Assembly: GCF_001468265.1 (NCBI RefSeq)
Contig: NZ_LNRZ01000002.1
Span: 310,001-374,000 of the forward strand
Length of the DNA stretch: 64,000 nt
Direction: 5' to 3'
Source: Sphingopyxis sp. H050
GTDB taxonomy: Bacteria; Pseudomonadota; Alphaproteobacteria; Sphingomonadales; Sphingomonadaceae
Part shown: piece by piece, positions 34,689-44,360 of the stretch
Layout: every line of letters begins with the position of its first letter
Numbering within the stretch: the first letter of the stretch is position 1
Notes under the pieces: generated by a model
Databases searched by the model: none
Told to the model about the DNA's origin: nothing
Seen by the model: the letters and a program-made list of their open reading frames with translations, nothing else
Made by a program: the position numbers and the translations under genes

Positions 34689-35173
34689 GTTACGTCGCCC
34701 ATCTCGTCAAAAGCTTCACCTTGTGGGAGTTTGTGAAGGCGCACGCCCTCACGCTCAAATATTTCTTCAAGCCGAAGGCGACGATCAACTATCCGTTCGA
34801 GAAGAACCCGCTCAGCCCGCGCTTCCGCGGTGAACATGCGCTGCGTCGCTATCCGAACGGCGAGGAACGCTGCATCGCGTGCAAACTGTGCGAAGCGGTG
34901 TGCCCGGCGCAGGCGATCACGATCGAGGCCGAGCCGCGCGACGACGGCTCGCGCCGCACGACGCGCTACGACATCGACATGACCAAGTGCATCTATTGCG
35001 GCTTCTGTCAGGAAGCGTGCCCGGTCGATGCGATCGTCGAGGGGCCGAACTTCGAATTCGCGACCGAAACGCGCGAAGAACTGCTGTATGACAAGGCCAA
35101 GCTGCTCGCCAATGGCGACAAATGGGAACGCGCGATCGCGGCGAATCTTGCCGCCGACGCGCCCTATCGATAA
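34685..35173 (+). CDS. nuoI: NADH-quinone oxidoreductase subunit I (clusters N6a/N6b)
   Basis: A 162-aa 8Fe ferredoxin-like subunit. Two 4Fe-4S motifs are [16 protein letters not shown] and [16 protein letters not shown], separated by [23 protein letters not shown]. The N-terminal amphipathic helix ([22 protein letters not shown]) lies on the membrane. Overlaps nuoH by ATGA. Normal length. Confidence 0.97.
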   Translation: MSYVAHLVKSFTLWEFVKAHALTLKYFFKPKATINYPFEKNPLSPRFRGEHALRRYPNGEERCIACKLCEAVCPAQAITIEAEPRDDGSRRTTRYDIDMTKCIYCGFCQEACPVDAIVEGPNFEFATETREELLYDKAKLLANGDKWERAIAANLAADAPYR

Positions 35174-35185
35174 GGGCGCGCGCAC

Positions 35186-35797
35186 ATGATTCAGCTCATC
35201 GCCTTCTATCTTTTCGCCACCATCGTCATCGCCTCGGCGACGATGGTGATCCTCGCGCGCAATCCCGTCCACAGCGTCATGTGGTTGATCCTCGCCTTCT
35301 TCAACGCGGCGGGGCTGATGCTGCTCGCGGGCGCCGAGTTCATCGCGATGCTGCTCGTCATCGTCTATGTCGGCGCGGTCGCGGTGCTGTTCCTGTTCGT
35401 CGTGATGATGCTCGACATCGATTTCGCCGAGCTGCGCGCCGGTTTCGTGCGCTATCTGCCACTGGGCGCGCTGGTCGCGATCATCCTCGCGGCCGAGCTG
35501 ATCTTCGCGGTCGGCGCCTGGCAGGCGGGCGGGGTGGACCTGGCGTCGCGCGCGGCGCCCGCGGTGACCGACAAGAGCAATATCCAGCAGATCGGTGAAC
35601 TGCTCTACACGCGCTACATCTTCCTCTTCGAGGCGGCGGGTATCGTCCTCCTCGTCGCGATGATCGGCGCGATCGTGCTGACGCATCGCCAGCGCGGCGG
35701 CGTGCGCATCCAGAATATCTCGGCCCAGAACCGCCGCCGTCCCGAAGACGCGACGCGCCTGGTCGATCCGGGCGTCGGGCAGGGGATGGAATTGTGA
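35186..35797 (+). CDS. nuoJ: NADH-quinone oxidoreductase subunit J
   Basis: A 203-aa membrane subunit with five hydrophobic helices. TM3 contains FIAMLLVIVYVGAVAVLFLFVVMMLDID, the region of the conserved pi-bulge helix. The C-terminal tail QRGGVRIQNISAQNRRRPEDATRLVDPGVGQGMEL is cytoplasmic. The stop codon context TGTGATTTCGGT is repeated 164 bp downstream at the nuoK start, showing that the two genes originally overlapped as GTGA before a repeat element inserted. Confidence 0.96.
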   Translation: MIQLIAFYLFATIVIASATMVILARNPVHSVMWLILAFFNAAGLMLLAGAEFIAMLLVIVYVGAVAVLFLFVVMMLDIDFAELRAGFVRYLPLGALVAIILAAELIFAVGAWQAGGVDLASRAAPAVTDKSNIQQIGELLYTRYIFLFEAAGIVLLVAMIGAIVLTHRQRGGVRIQNISAQNRRRPEDATRLVDPGVGQGMEL

Positions 35798-35968
35798 TTT
35801 CGGTTGTTAAGATCCTCCCCGCTCGCGGGGAGGGGGACCGCCGCGAAGCGGTGGTGGAGGGGGCTGGCGTCCTCGCGCAATGTGGGCGGGCATCGATAGC
35901 CCCCTCCGTCAGCCGCTGCGCGTCTGCCACCTCCCCACAAGTGGGGAGGATCGGTCTGTGATTTCGGT
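35793..35968. mobile_element. MITE-like repeat element between nuoJ and nuoK with a 12-bp flanking duplication
   Basis: A palindromic element lies between two copies of TGTGATTTCGGT (35793-35804 and 35957-35968). Its outer arms begin GATCCTCCCC (35811-35820) and end GGGGAGGATC (35943-35952). Inside are further pairable blocks such as CCGCGAAGCGGTGG and CCCCCTCC. There is no coding content. The direct repeat consists of the nuoJ stop/nuoK start sequence itself, which is what insertion with target duplication would leave. Confidence 0.75.
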
Positions 35969-36263
35969 CGGCCATTATCTCGCCGTTTCGGCGGTGCTGT
36001 TCACGCTCGGCGTGCTCGGCATCTTCATCAACCGCAAGAATATCATCGTCATCCTGATGGCGATCGAGCTGATCCTGCTCGCGGTGAACATCAACCTCGT
36101 CGCGTTCAGCGCCGCGCTCGGCGATCTCGTCGGACAGGTGTTTTCGATGTTCGTGCTGACCGTGGCGGCGGGTGAAGCCGCGATCGGTCTTGCCATTCTC
36201 GTCATTTACTTCCGCGGCCGCGGCACGATTGCCGTCGACGATGCCAACCGGATGAAGGGGTAA
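35958..36263 (+). CDS. nuoK: NADH-quinone oxidoreductase subunit K
   Basis: A 101-aa membrane subunit with three helices and the two buried acidic residues of the proton path: Glu in [19 protein letters not shown] and Glu in [18 protein letters not shown]. The start is GTG 35958, giving exactly the family length; the longer in-frame ATG would translate part of the repeat element. It is probably still co-transcribed with nuoJ through the element. Followed by nuoL 4 bp later. Confidence 0.95.
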   Translation: MISVGHYLAVSAVLFTLGVLGIFINRKNIIVILMAIELILLAVNINLVAFSAALGDLVGQVFSMFVLTVAAGEAAIGLAILVIYFRGRGTIAVDDANRMKG

Positions 36264-36267
36264 ACCG

Positions 36268-38316
36268 GTGATCCAGGCGATCGTTTTCCTGCCGCTGCTC
36301 GCGGCGCTTGTCGCAGGGCTCGGCCAGCGCGTGATTGGCAATGTGCCGTCCAAGATCATCACGACGGGCGCGCTGTTCGTCAGCTGCGCACTCAGCTGGC
36401 CGATCTTCCTGTCGTTCGTGACGGGCACCGGCCAGCCCGAAGTTGTGACCGTGCTGCACTGGGTCAGCTCGGGCGCGCTGCAGTTCAACTGGGAGCTGCG
36501 CGTCGATACGCTCACCGCGGTAATGCTCGTCGTGATCACGACGGTGTCGGCGCTCGTCCACCTTTATAGCTGGGGCTATATGGAGGAAGACCCGGACCAG
36601 CCGCGCTTCTTCGCCTATCTCTCGCTCTTCACCTTCGCGATGCTGATGCTCGTGACCGCGAACAACCTCGTCCAGATGTTCTTCGGCTGGGAAGGCGTCG
36701 GCCTCGCATCCTATCTGCTCATCGGTTTCTGGTACAAGAAGCCGAGCGCCAATGCCGCGGCGATCAAGGCGTTCGTCGTCAACCGCGTCGGCGACCTTGG
36801 CTTCATGCTCGGCATCTTCGGCACCTTCCTGGTGTTCGGCACCGTCTCGATCCCCGAGATACTGGCGGCCGCGCCCGGCATGGCGGGCAGCACGATCACC
36901 TTCATGGGAGGGCGCTTCGACACGATGACGATCCTCTGCCTGCTGCTGTTCATCGGGGCGATGGGCAAGTCGGCGCAGCTGGGGCTGCACACCTGGCTTC
37001 CCGATGCGATGGAGGGCCCGACCCCGGTGTCGGCGCTGATCCACGCCGCGACGATGGTCACCGCGGGCGTCTTCATGGTGTGCCGCCTGTCGCCGATGTT
37101 CGAGACTGCGCCGGTTGCGCAGGGCGTCGTGATGTTCGTTGGAGCCGCAACCTGCTTCTTCGCCGCAACCGTCGCGACGACGCAATGGGATATCAAGCGC
37201 GTCATCGCCTATTCGACCTGTTCGCAGCTTGGCTACATGTTCTTCGCGGCGGGCGCGGGCGCCTATGGCGCCGCGATGTTCCACCTGTTCACGCACGCCT
37301 TCTTCAAGGCGTTGCTGTTCCTCGGCGCCGGTTCGGTCATCCATGCGATGCACCACGAGCAGGATATGCGCTATTACGGAAATCTGCGGAAATCCATCCC
37401 GATCACCTTTTGGGCGATGATGCTCGGCACGCTGGCGATTACCGGCGTTGGCATCGCAGGCGTCGCGGGCTTTGCCGGCTTCTATTCGAAGGACGGCATT
37501 CTCGAGGCGGCTTTCGCGAGCGGCGGCGGCGGCGTGGTGGCCTTCTGGGTCGGCATTTTCGTGGCCTTCCTCACCAGCTTCTATTCGTGGCGCCTCGTCT
37601 TCCTGACCTTCTATGGCAAGGCGCGCTGGGAACAGAGCGAGCATATCCAGCACGCGGTGCACGGCGAGCATGAAGATCCGTCCGCCGAACATTCAGGCGA
37701 CGATCACGCACATGCGCATCACCCCGACGCGCACAGCGACGGCACGGCGGGCTATCACCCGCACGAAAGCCCGCTTTCGATGCTGATCCCGCTGGTCGTG
37801 CTGTCGATCGGTGCGGTGTTCGCGGGCATCGCGTTCCACCACCAGTTCATCTACCCCGAAGAGGGTGCTGCGTTCTGGAAGGGCAGCCTCGCGTTCGACG
37901 AGCATCTGATGCACGCCGCGCACGAGGTTCCGCTGTGGGTGAAGTGGACGCCGTTCACCGTGATGGCGATCGGCCTGTTCCTTGCCTGGAACAGCTATAT
38001 CCGCAACACCAGCCTGCCGGCGCGTTTCGTGGCGCAGTTCAAGCTGCTCCACCAGTTCCTGTACAACAAATGGTATTTCGACGAGCTCTACAACATCCTC
38101 TTCGTGAAGCCCGCCTTCGCGATCGGCCGCTTCTTCTGGAAGCGGGTGGATGAAGGCACCATCGACCGTTTCGGTCCCGATGGCGCCGCCGCGCTCGTGC
38201 AAGGGGGGACCCGGCTCGCGGTCCGGCTGCAATCGGGTTATGTTTATGGATATGCGTTTGTGATGCTGCTCGGGCTTGTCGGCCTTGCCAGCTGGGCCAT
38301 GGTGAATTTCCTGTGA
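36268..38316 (+). CDS. nuoL: NADH-quinone oxidoreductase subunit L with a His-rich loop
   Basis: A 682-aa Mrp-antiporter-like proton-pumping subunit, GTG start. Core motifs include the TM5 Glu in [20 protein letters not shown], the TM7 Lys in [33 protein letters not shown], and the C-terminal lateral helix region ending [15 protein letters not shown]. Between late helices (about 463-501) is an unusual His/Asp/Glu-rich stretch ([11 protein letters not shown], then [14 protein letters not shown]). This loop varies in length in alphaproteobacteria and might bind metal, but nothing proves it. Confidence 0.96.
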   Translation: MIQAIVFLPLLAALVAGLGQRVIGNVPSKIITTGALFVSCALSWPIFLSFVTGTGQPEVVTVLHWVSSGALQFNWELRVDTLTAVMLVVITTVSALVHLYSWGYMEEDPDQPRFFAYLSLFTFAMLMLVTANNLVQMFFGWEGVGLASYLLIGFWYKKPSANAAAIKAFVVNRVGDLGFMLGIFGTFLVFGTVSIPEILAAAPGMAGSTITFMGGRFDTMTILCLLLFIGAMGKSAQLGLHTWLPDAMEGPTPVSALIHAATMVTAGVFMVCRLSPMFETAPVAQGVVMFVGAATCFFAATVATTQWDIKRVIAYSTCSQLGYMFFAAGAGAYGAAMFHLFTHAFFKALLFLGAGSVIHAMHHEQDMRYYGNLRKSIPITFWAMMLGTLAITGVGIAGVAGFAGFYSKDGILEAAFASGGGGVVAFWVGIFVAFLTSFYSWRLVFLTFYGKARWEQSEHIQHAVHGEHEDPSAEHSGDDHAHAHHPDAHSDGTAGYHPHESPLSMLIPLVVLSIGAVFAGIAFHHQFIYPEEGAAFWKGSLAFDEHLMHAAHEVPLWVKWTPFTVMAIGLFLAWNSYIRNTSLPARFVAQFKLLHQFLYNKWYFDELYNILFVKPAFAIGRFFWKRVDEGTIDRFGPDGAAALVQGGTRLAVRLQSGYVYGYAFVMLLGLVGLASWAMVNFL

Positions 38317-39872
38317 GCGGGCTTCCCATTCTTTCGCTGATGCTGGCGGTCCCCGCGATCGCCGCCATCGCCTGCCTCTTTGCCGGGGACCGCAACGCGC
38401 GCGTCATCGCGCTCGCCGCGACGCTGGTGAATTTCGTCCTTGGCATTGTCATGTGGGCGAATTTCGACATCGGCGGCGCACAATGGCAGTTCCAGGAACG
38501 GCACGAGGGGCTTTTCGGCCCGTTCAACTATGCGCTCGGCGTTGATGGCATGGCGCTGATGCTGATCATGCTCAGCGTCTTCCTGATGCCGCTCTGCATT
38601 CTCGCAAGCTGGGAAGCGATCACCAAGCGCGTCGGCCTTTACATGGCGATGTTCCTGGTGATGGAAACCATCATGATCGGCGTTTTTGCGGCGCAGGATC
38701 TGCTGCTTTTCTACATCTTCTTCGAGGCTGGCCTGATCCCGATGTACTTCATCATCGGCATCTGGGGCGGGGCGAACCGCATCTATGCGGCGTTCAAATT
38801 CTTCCTCTACACGCTGCTCGGCTCGGTGCTGATGCTCATCGCGATGATCGTGATGATCGGCGAAGCGGGGACGACCGACATCCCGACGCTGTTGGTCTAT
38901 AATTTCCCGCCGGAAACGCAGACCTGGCTGTGGCTTGCCTTCTTCGCCAGCCTTGCCGTCAAGATGCCGATGTGGCCGGTGCACACCTGGCTTCCCGACG
39001 CGCACGTCCAGGCGCCGACCGCCGGCTCGATGATCCTGGCGGGCGTGCTGCTGAAGATGGGTTCGTACGGGTTCATCCGCTTCATGATGCCGATGTTCCC
39101 CGATGCCTCCGGCCAGCTCATGTGGGTCGTTTTCGGCCTGTCGATGGTTGCGGTGGTCTACACCAGCCTCGTCGCGCTGGTGCAGAGCGACATGAAGAAG
39201 CTGATTGCCTATTCGTCGGTGGCGCACATGGCGATCGTGACCGCAGGTCTCTATGCTCTCAACCAGCAGGGGATCGAAGGCGCGCTGATCGTCATGCTCA
39301 GCCATGGTGTCGTCTCGGCGGCGCTCTTCTTCTGCGTCGGCGTGATCTACGACCGGCTCCACACGCGCGAGATCGACCGCTACGGCGGGCTCGCGGTGAA
39401 CATGCCGGCCTATGCGCTGTTCTTCATGCTGTTCACCATGGCGTCGATCGGCCTGCCGGGCACCAGCGGATTCGTCGGCGAATTCCTGAGCCTTGCCGGG
39501 ATCTATGAAGCGTCGAGCACGGTCGCCTTCGTCTGCACGACGGGGATCATCCTCGGCGCGGCCTACATGCTCTATCTCTACCGCCGCGTCGTGTTCGGCG
39601 AACTGATCAAGGACGATGTGAAGGCCATGCCCGACCTCAACCCGCGCGAATGGGCGATCCTCGCGCCGCTCGCCGCCGTGGCACTGTGGATGGGCGTCTA
39701 TCCCGAAAGCTTCCTTGCGCCGATGCGCGGTGATGTCACCACGGTGGTCGCGCGCCTCGCGCCGTCGAAGCCCGCGGGCGATGCGCATCTGGCCGCGGGC
39801 AAGCCCAAGGCGGCCGCGGCCGGACATGGCGCTCCGGCCCACGGATCGAGCCATGCGGGAGGCGTCCAATGA
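38313..39872 (+). CDS. nuoM: NADH-quinone oxidoreductase subunit M
   Basis: A 519-aa antiporter-like proton-pumping subunit. GTG start overlapping the nuoL stop. Proton-path residues are seen in [18 protein letters not shown] (Glu), [31 protein letters not shown] (Lys) and [19 protein letters not shown]. The last 30 residues ([20 protein letters not shown]) are an Ala/His/Gly-rich cytoplasmic extension beyond the usual end. ATGA overlap with nuoN. Confidence 0.97.
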   Translation: MSGLPILSLMLAVPAIAAIACLFAGDRNARVIALAATLVNFVLGIVMWANFDIGGAQWQFQERHEGLFGPFNYALGVDGMALMLIMLSVFLMPLCILASWEAITKRVGLYMAMFLVMETIMIGVFAAQDLLLFYIFFEAGLIPMYFIIGIWGGANRIYAAFKFFLYTLLGSVLMLIAMIVMIGEAGTTDIPTLLVYNFPPETQTWLWLAFFASLAVKMPMWPVHTWLPDAHVQAPTAGSMILAGVLLKMGSYGFIRFMMPMFPDASGQLMWVVFGLSMVAVVYTSLVALVQSDMKKLIAYSSVAHMAIVTAGLYALNQQGIEGALIVMLSHGVVSAALFFCVGVIYDRLHTREIDRYGGLAVNMPAYALFFMLFTMASIGLPGTSGFVGEFLSLAGIYEASSTVAFVCTTGIILGAAYMLYLYRRVVFGELIKDDVKAMPDLNPREWAILAPLAAVALWMGVYPESFLAPMRGDVTTVVARLAPSKPAGDAHLAAGKPKAAAAGHGAPAHGSSHAGGVQ

Positions 39873-41302
39873 CCGCCGATCTTGCCCTCATCTGGCCCGA
39901 GCTGATCCTGACGATCGGCGGCCTCATCACGCTGATGATCGGCACGTTCACGAGCGATCGTCAGGTTGGCCTCTATCAGGTCGCGTCGCTGGTGACGCTG
40001 TCGGCGGCCACCGCCGCGGTCGTCGCGCTGTTCGGCACCGATACGACTGTGTTCTCGGGCACGCTGTCGGTCGACAGCTTCGGCGGCTTCGCCAAGCTGC
40101 TGATCTATGCGGCCAGCTTCATGTGCATCCTGATCGCGCCGCGCTTTTTCAAGGACGGGATGCGCGCTGAATATCCGGTGCTGATCCTGTTTGCTGCGCT
40201 CGGCATGGGGATCATGGCCTCGGCGCGCGACCTGATGACGCTCTATGTCGGGCTCGAACTGAACAGCCTCGCGGCCTATGTGCTTGCCAGCTTCATGCGG
40301 ACCGACGAGCGGTCGAGCGAAGCCGGCCTCAAATATTTCGTCCTCGGCGCGCTCGCGTCGGGCATGCTGCTCTATGGCATTTCGCTGCTCTACGGCTTCA
40401 CCGGCACGACCGATTTCGCCGGCATCGCCAAGGTGATGAGCGGCGAGATGAATATCGGGCTGATCTTCGGCATCGTCTTCGTCATAGCGGGCCTTGGCTT
40501 CAAGATCAGCGCCGTGCCATTCCACATGTGGACGCCCGACGTGTACGAGGGCGCGCCGACGCCGGTGACGACCTTCTTCGCCACCGCGCCCAAGGTCGCG
40601 GCAATGGCGCTGATGACGCGCGTCGTGATCGATGCGATGGGTCCCGCAGTCGGCACCTGGCAGCAGATCATCATCTTCCTCGCGCTTGCCTCGATCATTC
40701 TCGGCGCGGTCGGCGCGATCGGACAGAAGAATATCAAGCGCCTGCTTGCCTATTCGTCGATCAACAACGTCGGCTATATGCTGATCGGCCTGGCTGCCGG
40801 AACGCAGCAGGGTGTCGAGGCGATCCTGACCTATTTGCTCGTTTATGTCGTGACGACGCTCGGCAGCTTCCTGATCGTGATGCAATTGCGCGACGATCAG
40901 GGCAATCAGGTCGAGAGCATCCCGGCGCTCGCGGGCTATTCGCAGCGCCGTCCGGGTCTGGCTGCGGCGCTCGCGGTATTCCTGTTCAGCCTCGCCGGCA
41001 TTCCGCCGCTCTTCGGCTTCTGGCCCAAGCTGCTGGTGTTCTGGGCGGCGGTCGATGCGAACCTCGTGCCGCTGGCGGTTGCAGGTATCGTCGCGTCGGT
41101 GATCGGCGCCTATTATTATATCGCGATCATCAAGACGATGTACTTCGATGAAAAGTCGGACACCGAGTTTCCGAAGGGAACTGGCACCGTCGTCGAGGAT
41201 GCGGTGATCACGGCGAGCGCGCTGTGGCTGTCGGTCATCGGCTATCTCTTCATCGGCGTGCTGGCCGCGCTGTCGGCGAGCGCTGCGGCGGTGCTCTTCT
41301 GA
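39869..41302 (+). CDS. nuoN: NADH-quinone oxidoreductase subunit N
   Basis: A 477-aa antiporter-like proton-pumping subunit, last of the 14 core genes. Key segments are [20 protein letters not shown] (Glu), [33 protein letters not shown] (Lys) and [19 protein letters not shown]. All 14 subunits nuoA-N are therefore present, as expected for a complete type I enzyme. The stop overlaps the apparent start of birA. Confidence 0.97.
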   Translation: MTADLALIWPELILTIGGLITLMIGTFTSDRQVGLYQVASLVTLSAATAAVVALFGTDTTVFSGTLSVDSFGGFAKLLIYAASFMCILIAPRFFKDGMRAEYPVLILFAALGMGIMASARDLMTLYVGLELNSLAAYVLASFMRTDERSSEAGLKYFVLGALASGMLLYGISLLYGFTGTTDFAGIAKVMSGEMNIGLIFGIVFVIAGLGFKISAVPFHMWTPDVYEGAPTPVTTFFATAPKVAAMALMTRVVIDAMGPAVGTWQQIIIFLALASIILGAVGAIGQKNIKRLLAYSSINNVGYMLIGLAAGTQQGVEAILTYLLVYVVTTLGSFLIVMQLRDDQGNQVESIPALAGYSQRRPGLAAALAVFLFSLAGIPPLFGFWPKLLVFWAAVDANLVPLAVAGIVASVIGAYYYIAIIKTMYFDEKSDTEFPKGTGTVVEDAVITASALWLSVIGYLFIGVLAALSASAAAVLF

Positions 41303-42027
41303 TCCCGCCGATCGAGCGGATCGCGGAGACAGGCTCGACCAACGCCGACCTGCTGGCGCGGCTTGCCAGCGGCGAGCATGTCGGCGAGGGGCACTGGCTC
41401 GTCACCGACCGCCAGACCGCCGGACGCGGCCGTCTGGGCCGTGCGTGGGACGACGGGCAGGGCAATTTCATGGGCTCGACCGTCGTCCACCTGACCGCGG
41501 GCGATCCGTCGCCCGCGACATTAGCGCTGGTTGCCGGCGTCGCGCTGGCGAAGGCGGTCTCCGCTCTCGCCCCCGGCGTCGCCGTCACGCTGAAATGGCC
41601 CAACGACCTGCTGGTGGGCGACGCGAAATGCGCCGGCATCCTGCTCGAACGTACCGGCAATTCGGTCGTGATCGGGATCGGCGTCAATCTGGTCGCGGCG
41701 CCCGACCTGCCCGACCGCCCTACCGCATCGCTTGCGGGCGAGGGGCGAGGGATCGACCGCGACCATTTCGCAGAGGTGCTCGCGATCGCGATGGTCGATG
41801 CGATCTGGACTTGGCGGCAGGAAGGCGTCGGGAGCATCGTCCGCGCCTGGTCGCCGCTCGGCCATCCCGTGGGCACGCCGCTGCGCGTTTCCGAGCAGGG
41901 GATCGACGGGACCTTCGACGGCCTCGCTGACGATGGCGCGCTGCGCTTGCGCTGCGCCGATGGAGCGATCATGCTGATCCATGCAGGCGATGTCGAACTG
42001 AACCGACCGCGGCAGGAGGGGATTTAG
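41299..42027 (+). CDS. birA: Biotin-[acetyl-CoA-carboxylase] ligase BirA (catalytic domain only)
   Basis: A 242-aa cytosolic enzyme that attaches biotin to the biotin carboxyl carrier protein. It has no N-terminal helix-turn-helix, so it is a mono-functional ligase. Conserved motifs are ETGSTNADL, TDRQTAGRGRLGRAWDDGQGNFMGS, LKWPNDLLVGDAKCAGILLE and VVIGIGVNLVAAPD. The start is odd: no ATG, GTG or TTG lies between the nuoN stop and the GSTN motif. I place it at CTG 41299 ([10 protein letters not shown]), which overlaps the nuoN stop; the next option is GTG 41224, deep inside nuoN. The position after nuoN is conserved in alphaproteobacteria. Confidence 0.88.
   Translation: MIPPIERIAETGSTNADLLARLASGEHVGEGHWLVTDRQTAGRGRLGRAWDDGQGNFMGSTVVHLTAGDPSPATLALVAGVALAKAVSALAPGVAVTLKWPNDLLVGDAKCAGILLERTGNSVVIGIGVNLVAAPDLPDRPTASLAGEGRGIDRDHFAEVLAIAMVDAIWTWRQEGVGSIVRAWSPLGHPVGTPLRVSEQGIDGTFDGLADDGALRLRCADGAIMLIHAGDVELNRPRQEGI
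42014..42020 (+). promoter_or_regulatory. Strong Shine-Dalgarno inside the birA 3' end
   Basis: AGGAGGG ends 8 bases before GTG 42029. It is the best ribosome site in this part of the operon and decides that the GTG frame after birA is likely translated. Confidence 0.6.
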
Positions 42028-42028
42028 G

Positions 42029-42169
42029 GTGCTGTCCGCCAACGATGTCAACGCGCTCGTGCCCGCCGCCAGACTGCCGCGCGTCGCGATCGAGGCGCCA
42101 GCCACCCGCCGACTCGCGCGCCAACCCGACCTGATGCACCTTCATCATCAACGAAAGCCAACAACATGA
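42029..42169 (+). CDS. 46-codon ORF between birA and RNase J
   Basis: Starts at GTG 42029, two bases after birA, behind a strong AGGAGGG. Its TGA (42167-42169) overlaps the RNase J ATG at 42166. The product VLSANDVNALVPAARLPRVA...RQPDLMHLHHQRKPTT is Arg/His/Pro-rich and has no recognised domain. Many alphaproteobacteria carry coaX (type III pantothenate kinase) at this place, and nothing here resembles its MLLxIDxGNTN start. It may be a remnant or a leader peptide that couples RNase J translation to birA. Confidence 0.45.
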   Translation: MLSANDVNALVPAARLPRVAIEAPATRRLARQPDLMHLHHQRKPTT

Positions 42170-43800
42170 CGACTCCGGGCAAGGAGCTGCTTTTTCTCGC
42201 GCTGGGGGGCTCGGGCGAGATCGGCATGAACGCCAACCTCTATGGCTGCGACGGCAAATGGATCATGCTCGACCTGGGCGTGACCTTCGGCAGCCAGGAT
42301 TATCCGGGCATCGACATTGTCATGCCCGATCTTGAGTTCATCGAGGACCGCAAGGACGATTTGCTCGCTATCGTGTTGACGCACGGGCATGAAGATCATA
42401 TCGGCGCGATCCCCTATCTCGCTGCCGACCTCGGCGTGCCGCTCTACGCCAACCGCTTCACCGCGGGGCTCATCGCGCACAAGCTTGCCGAGGAAGGGCT
42501 GGAGAAGGAGGTCGAGATCAAGGTCGTCGACATCGACGACCGTTTCCAGATCGGCCCCTTCGGCATCCGCCTGATCCCGCTCGCCCACTCGATCCTCGAA
42601 ATGAGCGCGGCGGTGATCGACACGCCTTATGGCCGCGTCTTCCACACCGGCGACTGGAAGCTCGACGAGGAACCGGTCCTCGGCGTCCCTGCGACCGCCG
42701 CGGCGCTGGCCGCGGTTGGCGACGAGGGCGTCGACGTGCTCGTCTGCGACTCGACCAACGCCTTCAACGCCGAAGCATCGGGCAGCGAGGGTGGGCTCCG
42801 CGATGGCCTGCTCAAGGCGGTCGGTGAGGCGAAGGGCAGGGTGGTCGTGACCACCTTCGCATCGAACGCAGCGCGCCTCGCGACGCTCGGCGCCGTCGCC
42901 AAGGCGACCGGGCGCAGCCTGTGCGTGGCGGGCCGCTCGCTCGACCGCATCCTGGGCGTCGCGCGCTCGGTCGGTTATCTGAAGGATTTCCCGCCGACGG
43001 TCGATTTCGACGAGGCGATGCGCCTGCCGCGCGACAAGGTGATGGTCATCGCGACCGGCGGCCAGGGCGAGCCGCGCGCCGCGCTGGCGCGAATGGCCGC
43101 CGACAGCCATCAGATCAAGCTTGAGCCCGGCGACACCGTCGTCTTCTCGTCGAAGCAGATTCCCGGCAATGAGGTCGCAATCGGACGCATCATGAACCAG
43201 CTCGCGGCGAAGGACGTGCTGACCGTCACCGAGAAGCAGGCGCATATCCACGTCAGCGGCCACCCCGGACAGCCCGAGCTTGCCGCCCTCTATGGCTGGC
43301 TGCGGCCGAAGCTCGTCGTGCCGGTGCATGGCGAAATCCGGCATATGCACGAGCAGGCGCGCTTTGCGCTCGAAAAGGGCGTTCCCGACGCGCTGATCCA
43401 GGAAAATGGCGATCTTGTGCGCCTTGCGCCCGGACCCGCGAGGATCGTCGAGCGCGTGCGCGCGGGCCGCCTGATCCTCGACGGCGACGTGATCCTGCCC
43501 GCCGACGGCGAGACGATCAATGAACGCCGCAAACTGGCGCTGCATGGCCAGATTTCGGTCGCGGTGGTGCTGTCCGGCGGCAAGTTCGTCGACAGCGGGA
43601 TCCAGTATCGCGGCGTGCCGGTCGAGGACGATCGCGAAACCTTCCTCGAAGAGATGAACGAAGCCGCCGAGCAGGCAGCGACGGGCAAGGCGCGCGACCG
43701 CGATGCGCTGAAGGAAGCAATTCGCCTCGGTGTTCGCCGCGTCGCAACCGACTGGACCGGCAAGAAGCCCGTCACCGACGTGCTGATCGTGGATATCTGA
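42166..43800 (+). CDS. rnj: Ribonuclease J
   Basis: A 544-aa metallo-beta-lactamase/beta-CASP exo- and endoribonuclease that matures and degrades RNA. Motifs are LGGSGEIGMNANLYG, the zinc motif LTHGHEDHIGAIPYLAADLG, the RHTGDWK-like VFHTGDWKLDEEPV, the beta-CASP region VTTFASNAARL and ATGGQGEPRAALARMA, and HIHVSGHPGQPELAALYGWLRPKLVVPVHGE. The C-terminal domain follows. Length is typical. It is followed by the DUF1467 gene 5 bp later. Confidence 0.95.
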   Translation: MTTPGKELLFLALGGSGEIGMNANLYGCDGKWIMLDLGVTFGSQDYPGIDIVMPDLEFIEDRKDDLLAIVLTHGHEDHIGAIPYLAADLGVPLYANRFTAGLIAHKLAEEGLEKEVEIKVVDIDDRFQIGPFGIRLIPLAHSILEMSAAVIDTPYGRVFHTGDWKLDEEPVLGVPATAAALAAVGDEGVDVLVCDSTNAFNAEASGSEGGLRDGLLKAVGEAKGRVVVTTFASNAARLATLGAVAKATGRSLCVAGRSLDRILGVARSVGYLKDFPPTVDFDEAMRLPRDKVMVIATGGQGEPRAALARMAADSHQIKLEPGDTVVFSSKQIPGNEVAIGRIMNQLAAKDVLTVTEKQAHIHVSGHPGQPELAALYGWLRPKLVVPVHGEIRHMHEQARFALEKGVPDALIQENGDLVRLAPGPARIVERVRAGRLILDGDVILPADGETINERRKLALHGQISVAVVLSGGKFVDSGIQYRGVPVEDDRETFLEEMNEAAEQAATGKARDRDALKEAIRLGVRRVATDWTGKKPVTDVLIVDI

Positions 43801-43805
43801 CGCGC

Positions 43806-44066
43806 ATGAAATGGACCTCGATCCTGGCGATCTACACGCTCTTTTGGTGCTTCAGCGCCTTTTTCGTGTTGCCCTTCCACGGCCGCCGCGCCGAGGATGA
43901 CGCGGCGCCCCTGGTGAAGGGGCAGGATCATGGCGCGCCCGCGGCCTTCCGGCCATCGCGCATCCTGTTGCAGATGACGATCGTCGCGACCATCGGTTTC
44001 GTACTGTACTACGTCGCTTATGTGAATGGCTGGGCCGATCCGGACGTGCTGACCGGACGGGCCTGA
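43806..44066 (+). CDS. DUF1467 family membrane protein
   Basis: An 86-aa protein with two hydrophobic helices (about 5-23 TSILAIYTLFWCFSAFFVLP and 56-75 MTIVATIGFVLYYVAYVNGW) and the conserved FVLPFHGRR loop that defines DUF1467. It lies directly after RNase J, as in many alphaproteobacteria, and ends the transcript that began at nuoA or birA. The function is unknown. Confidence 0.9.
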   Translation: MKWTSILAIYTLFWCFSAFFVLPFHGRRAEDDAAPLVKGQDHGAPAAFRPSRILLQMTIVATIGFVLYYVAYVNGWADPDVLTGRA

Positions 44067-44109
44067 TGAAGGTCGGTTTTGGGGTGGGGAGGGGACGTTC
44101 CACCCAACC

Positions 44110-44199
44110 GTCGCCCCCGCGCAGGCGGGGGCCGCTGGCGGCCTGTTCCTGCGCCGCCAGAGTTAGACCGACTGCGACCCCCGCCTGCGCGGGGGCGAC
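44110..44199. repeat. Palindromic element, GTCGCCCCCGCGCAGG family
   Basis: Two identical 22-bp arms in inverted orientation (44110-44131 and 44178-44199) enclose 46 bases that contain a further small hairpin (CTGGCGG...CCGCCAG). It follows the DUF1467 gene and may act as a transcription end. Confidence 0.8.
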
Positions 44200-44225
44200 A
44201 GCTTATTTCGATCGCTTCCTACCGT

Positions 44226-44298
44226 CGTCATCCCGGACTTGATCCGGGATCCATTACGACGGCGCGGCTATGGATCCCGGATCAAGTCCGGGATGACG
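44226..44298. repeat. Palindromic element, CGTCATCCCGGACTTGATCC family
   Basis: Perfect 28-bp inverted arms (44226-44253 and 44271-44298) around 17 bases. Each arm is itself an imperfect hairpin (ATCCCGG...CCGGGAT). Together with the element at 44110-44199 it fills the 294-bp gap between DUF1467 and the convergent coiled-coil gene; no gene is seen there. Confidence 0.85.
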
Positions 44299-44360
44299 AT
44301 AAAAGAGACGGCGGCAACCGATCGAAAGCTGCCGCTTCGATATTGCTGTTCCATAGGAGC

